Positions 59,491 through 64,000 of a DNA stretch of 64,000 nt are shown piece after piece (the first letter of the stretch is position 1; every line of letters starts with the position of its first letter). The stretch is from Caldarchaeum sp038740895. GTDB taxonomy: Archaea; Thermoproteota; Nitrososphaeria_A; Caldarchaeales; Caldarchaeaceae. Location: positions 1 to 64,000 of the forward strand of contig JAVYLK010000003.1 of NCBI GenBank assembly GCA_038740895.1, written 5' to 3'. The notes beneath the pieces are model-generated. The model searched no databases and was not told the DNA's origin. It saw nothing but the letters and a program-made list of their open reading frames with translations. The position numbers and the translations under genes are program-made.

Positions 59491-60620
59491 AATCGGCCTA
59501 TAACCTGCTTAATGTTCTCCAGGTTTCGCTTAAGCTCTAACACGAAACCACTCATAGTTCCGCCGTCGACAGCTCTGTGGTCTATCGTCGTGGCCAGCTC
59601 AAGCACCTCTCCCACAACCACGGCGTCGTTCCGGACGACTGGTCTTTTCTCAATCCTGCCAACGCCCACGACAGCTATCTCGGGATAGTTTATCAACGGC
59701 GTTCCTGAAAGCGAGCCGAGAGAACCGTAGTTGGAGATGCTGATCGTCCCACCCCTAATCTCCTCCAGCGTAAGCCGTCCAGCCCTAGCCTTCTCCGCAA
59801 GCTCCTCAACCTCCTTGGCGAGAGTCCACACATCCTTCGACTCGACGTTCTTCACGTTGGGAACCAATAGACCCTCAGCCGTGTCAACAGCAAAACCTAT
59901 GTTGACACTCCTTGAAACGACAATTTCGTTCCTCTCGTCGTCTATCCAGCCGTTCATCACCGGATATTTCCGCACAGTCTCAACAATAGCCTTCATGATC
60001 AACGGCATGTAAGTTATCTTCAAGTCCCTAGCCCTAGGGTCCCTGCGCAGCTCATCCCTAAGCTTCACAAGCTCCTCTGCGTCGACCACCTCGAAAACAG
60101 TCACCAAAGCAGTCCTAGACCTGGCGGTGACCAGCCGCTCGGCTATCATGCGTCTCAGCCCCTTGATCGGTATTCTCGTCTCGGCTGCAGAAGCCGCTCT
60201 TTTAACATCGTCCTCGGTTATTCTACCGCCGGGCCCTGTTCCGGTTACTGCGGAGATGTCGACGCCCAAATCCCTCGCCAGCTTCTTGACCGCAGGAGTA
60301 GCTATAACGCCTGTTTTCTGAACGGGTTGTTGAGCCAGCGTCTTCGGAGTTGATGTCTCCTCTAACCGAGCCTCCTCCAAGGCTTCCTCCGACTGTATCT
60401 CGATGAACGGGTCACCTACCTTCAACACCTGTCCGGGGCTGGCGAGGAACCTCACCACTCTTCCCTTGACAGGGGACGGGATCTCTATGTTGACTTTGAC
60501 CGTCATCACTTCGACTAGAGGCTGGTACTTCTCAACCTCGTCGCCCTCCTTAACCAAGAACCTGATGACCTCTCCCTCAGCTATTCCTTCACCAACATCC
60601 GGCAGCTTCAGGACAACCAT
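59487..60620 (-). CDS. 2-oxo acid dehydrogenase E2 (dihydrolipoamide acyltransferase)
   Basis: 377 aa. N-terminal lipoyl domain with Lys42 in VMTVKVNIEIPSPVKG (usual ETDKA is altered to MTVKV), peripheral subunit-binding domain ATPAVKKLARDLGVDISAV...GRITEDDVKRA, and acyltransferase core with the active site TIDHRAVDGGTMSGF. Acyl transfer to CoA for a pyruvate or branched-chain 2-oxo acid complex. E1-alpha is at 16.1 kb; E1-beta and E3 are not seen. Starts ~28 nt from an ATTTAATATT element at ~60646-60655. Confidence 0.94.
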   Translation of the reverse strand: MVVLKLPDVGEGIAEGEVIRFLVKEGDEVEKYQPLVEVMTVKVNIEIPSPVKGRVVRFLASPGQVLKVGDPFIEIQSEEALEEARLEETSTPKTLAQQPVQKTGVIATPAVKKLARDLGVDISAVTGTGPGGRITEDDVKRAASAAETRIPIKGLRRMIAERLVTARSRTALVTVFEVVDAEELVKLRDELRRDPRARDLKITYMPLIMKAIVETVRKYPVMNGWIDDERNEIVVSRSVNIGFAVDTAEGLLVPNVKNVESKDVWTLAKEVEELAEKARAGRLTLEEIRGGTISISNYGSLGSLSGTPLINYPEIAVVGVGRIEKRPVVRNDAVVVGEVLELATTIDHRAVDGGTMSGFVLELKRNLENIKQVIGRF

Positions 60621-60653
60621 TCACAGCCTTGACTAACGTCTAGCTTTCTAATA

Positions 60654-61802
60654 TTAAATCTTACCTTCACGCCTGAGGAAGAACAGCGAGGCAACGCCTG
60701 CAGCAGCCAGCCCTGTGGGATAGGCTAGCGCAGCCGAGTAGCCCATTCTTTCGGCGATGAACCCGGCTATGAAAGGAGCTGAAGTGGGGCCGACGATGCC
60801 CGCAGCTGTGAACATCTTGCCCAGTATCGTTGAGGCTGCTGGGCCGAAGTTTCTGACGAGATGGCTGTAGACGAGGGGGAAGTACATGGCGGTCGAGGCT
60901 GCTTGGACGACCATCACAACAGCGTAGAACTCGCTGTAGGGGCCCAGCATCAGGTAAGCGTTGGACACGAGGTTAATCGTCGTAAGTGCTGCGGCGACTC
61001 TAAGAAAACCAAACCGGTCGTGGAGATGACCGCCCAACGGCTGGCCGAACACTCCTAGAAGCCGACTAGCCCCTACTACCGAGGCCACGAACCCCTTGTC
61101 CAACCCGAACGTGTCGACTAGATGAAGAGGAACTATCGCGACAACTCCCAAGTTCCCCACGAGGTTCGCCGTGGTCAGCACCGTCAGAGGAACGGTCCTG
61201 GGGTTCGCCGATGCTTGGAGCCTATTCCCCGCTGCGTGGGTTTCACGGCTTCCTTCCCTGATAAACATCAAGGACAGACCTGTCAGCACAGGAACTAGAG
61301 CCCAAGCGAGAAGCGGGGCTGAGAAGGCAGTCGTCGAGATGAGGAAGGCGAGTACCAGGGGGCCCAGGGTTTGTCCCGTCGGGGCTGCTGACTCGTGGAT
61401 GCCGATGGTGAGACCTTGTCTAGGTCCTTTGAAGAGCCTTCCCAGCCACGGGATGGCGGAGGGCAGATGCATCGAGAGGAATAGGCCGGTCGCGAAGACC
61501 CCCGCATACATGACGTAGACGTTCTCCGCCAGCGAGGCCGCCCCCAGCACAACACCCGACCCCAACGTCGCATAGACCACGCCGTTTTTCGACCCTATCT
61601 TCGTGGCCAGCTTCCCCGAGAAATAGGCGAACGAGTAAAACCCTAGGTTCAGCAGCCCGGGGATGGCTGCGGCTTCAGCTGTAGAGATCTCCAGCCGTTG
61701 CCTGATGAACGGCGTTATGGCGGGTATTCCTACACGGGTGCCGTGGCTCCAGAACCATGATATCCAAGTTAGCAAAAGTATCTTTCGAGCGGTCCCGTTC
61801 AC
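60654..61802 (-). CDS. Major facilitator superfamily transporter
   Basis: 382 aa from GTG 61802, which overlaps the upstream TGA (GTGA); the frame opens further at 61859. About 12 helices; the conserved inter-helix loop GKLATKIGSKNGV is a degenerate MFS motif between helices 2 and 3. Typical of small organic-acid or drug exporters of archaea; substrate unknown. Coupled to the DUF255 gene. Confidence 0.9.
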   Translation of the reverse strand: MNGTARKILLLTWISWFWSHGTRVGIPAITPFIRQRLEISTAEAAAIPGLLNLGFYSFAYFSGKLATKIGSKNGVVYATLGSGVVLGAASLAENVYVMYAGVFATGLFLSMHLPSAIPWLGRLFKGPRQGLTIGIHESAAPTGQTLGPLVLAFLISTTAFSAPLLAWALVPVLTGLSLMFIREGSRETHAAGNRLQASANPRTVPLTVLTTANLVGNLGVVAIVPLHLVDTFGLDKGFVASVVGASRLLGVFGQPLGGHLHDRFGFLRVAAALTTINLVSNAYLMLGPYSEFYAVVMVVQAASTAMYFPLVYSHLVRNFGPAASTILGKMFTAAGIVGPTSAPFIAGFIAERMGYSAALAYPTGLAAAGVASLFFLRREGKI

Positions 61803-63856
61803 CGAACCCACCCAACAAGCTTGGGCAGCTCGCTTGGGTCTATCACAGGCAGCCTGCATGCGTAGTTTTCGCAGACGTAAGCTGCTGGCTGTCCGTCCAA
61901 AGGCTGTTTGTCAGCCGTGAGGGTTGTCAGCTCCGAAAGCTTTCGCCTGTTCCAGTCTCCCACTACGACAACCGTCTTGAATGGATGGTAATTTCTGTGC
62001 AGATGGTCGAGGAATGGCTCAGCCTCTTCTCTACTGCCGCACGCCACCACTATCTCCGTCCTCGGCTGGCGGTAGGCTGCAAGCGCCTGCAGCATGAAGA
62101 TATGCTCTGTAGGGTGGTTGTTGAGCTGGTCTGAAAAAGCCTTGAAAACCCCGCTTGCTTTCTCTAAGTACTGAGACCGGCCTGTCAGCTCGTACAGTCG
62201 TATTAGGAGCCATGCAGCCATGGAGTTGCCTGAAGGCATTACTCCGTCATAAGCCTCCTTAATCCTCGAGACATCCGCCACGTCCTCGACAGCGTAGAAG
62301 AACCCTCCCTTGTCGTCGTCCCAGAAAAGCTCCGTCATCCTGTCGGCTAGGTGTATTGCAGCCTCCAAGTATTTTGTCTCAAAACATGTTTGGAAAAGGT
62401 CGACTAAGCCGTTCGCCATGAAGGCGTAGTCTTCCAAGAACCCCTCCGCTCCGGTTCTCTGTCTGTAAACTCTATGAAGAACACCGTTCCTGTAAAGCCT
62501 GTCCAGCACGAAGTCGGCGGCCTTGACCGCTGCTTCTAGGTAGCGCTGCTCTCTGAGTGCTTGGTAAGCATGGCTGTAGCATGAAACCGCCAAACCGTTC
62601 CATGAGGTTATTATCTTGTCGTCGACCGCTGGCCTCGGCCTCCGCCGCCTCGTGCTGAGAAGCCTCTCACGCACATGCTGTACCCTGATGCCCAGTTCCT
62701 CGACGTCGATGTTCAGCTCCTTCGAAAGCGTCTCCAAGTTCTTGACAAAGGTTAGGATAGATTTTCCCTCCTCAAAGTTCCCGTTCTCAGCCACACCGAA
62801 GGCTTTCAACGCTATCTCGACGTCCCTGCCATCCAAAGCCTGCTCGACCTCCGACTTTCGCCAAACGTAGTAAGCCCCCTCACCCTCGGGGCTGTCGGCG
62901 TCGACGGCTGAGTAAAAACCACCTTCTGGAGCGGAGAGCTCGTCCAGCATCCAGTCGAGGGTCGAGACCGCAACTCTTCGCATAAACTCGTTGCCCGTAA
63001 GCTGGTAGTTCTGGAGATATGTCCGGGCTAGTAGGGCGTTGTCGTAAAGCATCTTCTCGAAGTGAGGCACAAGCCATATGCGGTCGGTTGAGTAGCGGAA
63101 AAACCCCCCACCAAGCTGGTCGTGAACGCCTCCCCTTGCCATCCTCTCGAGTGTGTGGGATGCCATCTTGAGAGCCAACGCCTCCCTTTCGACGGCGTAG
63201 TAGGCATGCAGGAACTCAATGTAAAGCGGCATGGGGAACTTGGGCGCCGTCCCGAAGCCTCCGTAGACCTCGTCGTAGGAGTTCACTAAAGTGTCAAACG
63301 CTTGGACTACGGCGTTGTATTCCGGCTCCTGACCAGCAGGCTCGACCATGTAGAGGCTTTTCACAACGGATGATGTCTGCTCGGCAGCCCTCCTAAGCTC
63401 GTCCGGGCTTCTCCTCCAAAGGTCGGCCACAGCTCTGAGTATTTCATCCAAGCCTCTCAACCCTCCTCTTCTTCTTGGAGGAAAGTACGTTCCACCGAAC
63501 ACCGGCTTCAAGTCAGGCGTCAGAATAACCGTCAACGGCCATCCACCATGGCCGGTCATCAGCATCACAGCCTTCATGTACAGCTCGTCGACGTCAGGCC
63601 TTTCCTCTCTGTCAACCTTGACAGGAACGTAGTATGTGTTCAAAAGGTCAGCTATCTGCTTATCCTCGAAAGATTCTCGCTCCATCACATGGCACCAGTG
63701 GCAAGAAGAGTACCCTATGCTCAGGAAAATCAGCTTATTCTCCACCCTGGCCTTCTCGAAAGCCTCTTCGCCCCAGGGATACCAGTCGACGGGGTTGTAG
63801 GCGTGCTGGAGGAGGTAAGGGCTCTGCTCGTTGGCCAGCCTGTTGGGCTTGCGCAT
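61799..63856 (-). CDS. DUF255 thioredoxin-domain protein (YyaL/SPATA20 family)
   Basis: 685 aa from ATG 63856 (MRKPNRLANEQSPYLLQHAYNPVDW, the family opening); the frame runs to 63901. An N-terminal thioredoxin-like domain with SSCHWCHVMERESFED and VDREERPDVDELYM, followed by a large alpha/alpha-toroid domain (repeated FYSAVDADSPEGEGAYYVW-type segments). Function is unknown; related to N-acylglucosamine-epimerase-like folds. A CTTAAT element ~25 nt upstream fits this start. Confidence 0.92.
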   Translation of the reverse strand: MRKPNRLANEQSPYLLQHAYNPVDWYPWGEEAFEKARVENKLIFLSIGYSSCHWCHVMERESFEDKQIADLLNTYYVPVKVDREERPDVDELYMKAVMLMTGHGGWPLTVILTPDLKPVFGGTYFPPRRRGGLRGLDEILRAVADLWRRSPDELRRAAEQTSSVVKSLYMVEPAGQEPEYNAVVQAFDTLVNSYDEVYGGFGTAPKFPMPLYIEFLHAYYAVEREALALKMASHTLERMARGGVHDQLGGGFFRYSTDRIWLVPHFEKMLYDNALLARTYLQNYQLTGNEFMRRVAVSTLDWMLDELSAPEGGFYSAVDADSPEGEGAYYVWRKSEVEQALDGRDVEIALKAFGVAENGNFEEGKSILTFVKNLETLSKELNIDVEELGIRVQHVRERLLSTRRRRPRPAVDDKIITSWNGLAVSCYSHAYQALREQRYLEAAVKAADFVLDRLYRNGVLHRVYRQRTGAEGFLEDYAFMANGLVDLFQTCFETKYLEAAIHLADRMTELFWDDDKGGFFYAVEDVADVSRIKEAYDGVMPSGNSMAAWLLIRLYELTGRSQYLEKASGVFKAFSDQLNNHPTEHIFMLQALAAYRQPRTEIVVACGSREEAEPFLDHLHRNYHPFKTVVVVGDWNRRKLSELTTLTADKQPLDGQPAAYVCENYACRLPVIDPSELPKLVGWVR

Positions 63857-63903
63857 GCAGTATGCTTTTCTAAAGCTCTTAATGAGCATATTGCGAAGCA
63901 CTG

Positions 63904-63910
63904 TTTATTA
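63904..63910 (+). promoter_or_regulatory. TATA box for tyrS
   Basis: TTTATTA, centre 28 nt before ATG 63935. Confidence 0.45.
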
Positions 63911-63934
63911 CCTGACACGGCTGCTGAAAATACG

Positions 63935-64000
63935 ATGGACTTAGAGACTAGGATGGAGCTGATAATGCGGCCCCCGACGGAGGAGGTTATCACTCCGGAC
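63935..64000 (+). CDS. tyrS: Tyrosyl-tRNA synthetase, N-terminal fragment (cut by window edge)
   Basis: 22 codons inside the window, opening MDLETRMELIMRPPTEEVI, the characteristic start of archaeal TyrRS. Leaderless relative to the upstream TATA. The catalytic HIGH-type and KMSKS motifs lie beyond the edge, so identity rests on this opening only. Confidence 0.75.
   Translation, partial: MDLETRMELIMRPPTEEVITPD

Noticed and set aside
1..64000. CRISPR arrays, insertion sequences, rRNA genes and inteins
   Set aside because: No regularly spaced repeats, transposase motifs, rRNA signatures or intein splice motifs were seen, including in rtcB, DP1 and aspartate kinase.

Overview
The window is archaeal chromosome. 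The evidence is a PolD small subunit (DP1), deoxyhypusine synthase, archaeal-type tyrosyl-tRNA synthetase, A-type ATPase subunits C and H, KEOPS Cgi121, RtcB, a beta-CASP aCPSF2-type nuclease, F420 and RFAP-synthase (methanopterin-type) genes, and two tRNA genes with bulge-helix-bulge introns at non-canonical positions. Many first genes start about 25-28 nt after a TATA box (leaderless), while downstream genes use ATGA/GTGA/TTGA overlaps. PolD together with non-canonical tRNA introns and aerobic-type molybdenum hydroxylases suggests a thermophilic TACK archaeon such as an Aigarchaeota/Caldiarchaeum relative. That placement is inference; no rRNA is present.

Layout. 1-5.5 kb: ArsA-type ATPase (cut by the left edge), CstA transporter, acetoacetyl-CoA synthetase plus methyltransferase. 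5.5-11.6 kb: DP1, a PQQ-like repeat protein, rtcB, thrC. 11.6-16.2 kb: five-gene acyl-CoA operon (acyl-CoA dehydrogenase, two degenerate thiolase-fold proteins, two DUF35 proteins). 16.1-20.8 kb: an orphan E1-alpha, then a large surface protein, a small membrane protein and a RecA/KaiC-like ATPase. 21.0-32.1 kb: a lower-GC catabolic island with CoA-acylating semialdehyde dehydrogenase, DUF1185, a complete branched-chain-type ABC importer, LLM oxidoreductase, an enamidase-like amidohydrolase and a lone molybdenum-hydroxylase large subunit. 32.6 kb: tRNA-Pro. 33-38.8 kb: site-2 protease, LarA-like protein, F420 genes (FbiB-C-like nitroreductase, cofD, cofC), a surface propeller protein and tRNA-Gly.

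39-49.5 kb: aCPSF2, deoxyhypusine synthase, aspartate kinase, a molybdenum-hydroxylase operon with two large subunits around one small and one medium subunit, and a HEAT-repeat protein resembling one half of deoxyhypusine hydroxylase. 49.5-55 kb: MoaD-like protein, Cgi121, TsaC, branched-chain aminotransferase, protein disulfide oxidoreductase, cupredoxin, class V aminotransferase. 55-64 kb: ATPase subunits H and C, DUF1464, mptG-like, DUF447, lipoyl E2, MFS transporter, DUF255 thioredoxin-fold protein and the start of tyrS.

The most notable systems are the N-heterocycle-type catabolic island, the thiolase-like/DUF35 operon that has lost thiolase chemistry, the half-size DOHH-like protein near deoxyhypusine synthase, and the F420 operon with a stand-alone FbiB-C-like reductase. 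All family calls come from motif recognition by eye; no database search was run.
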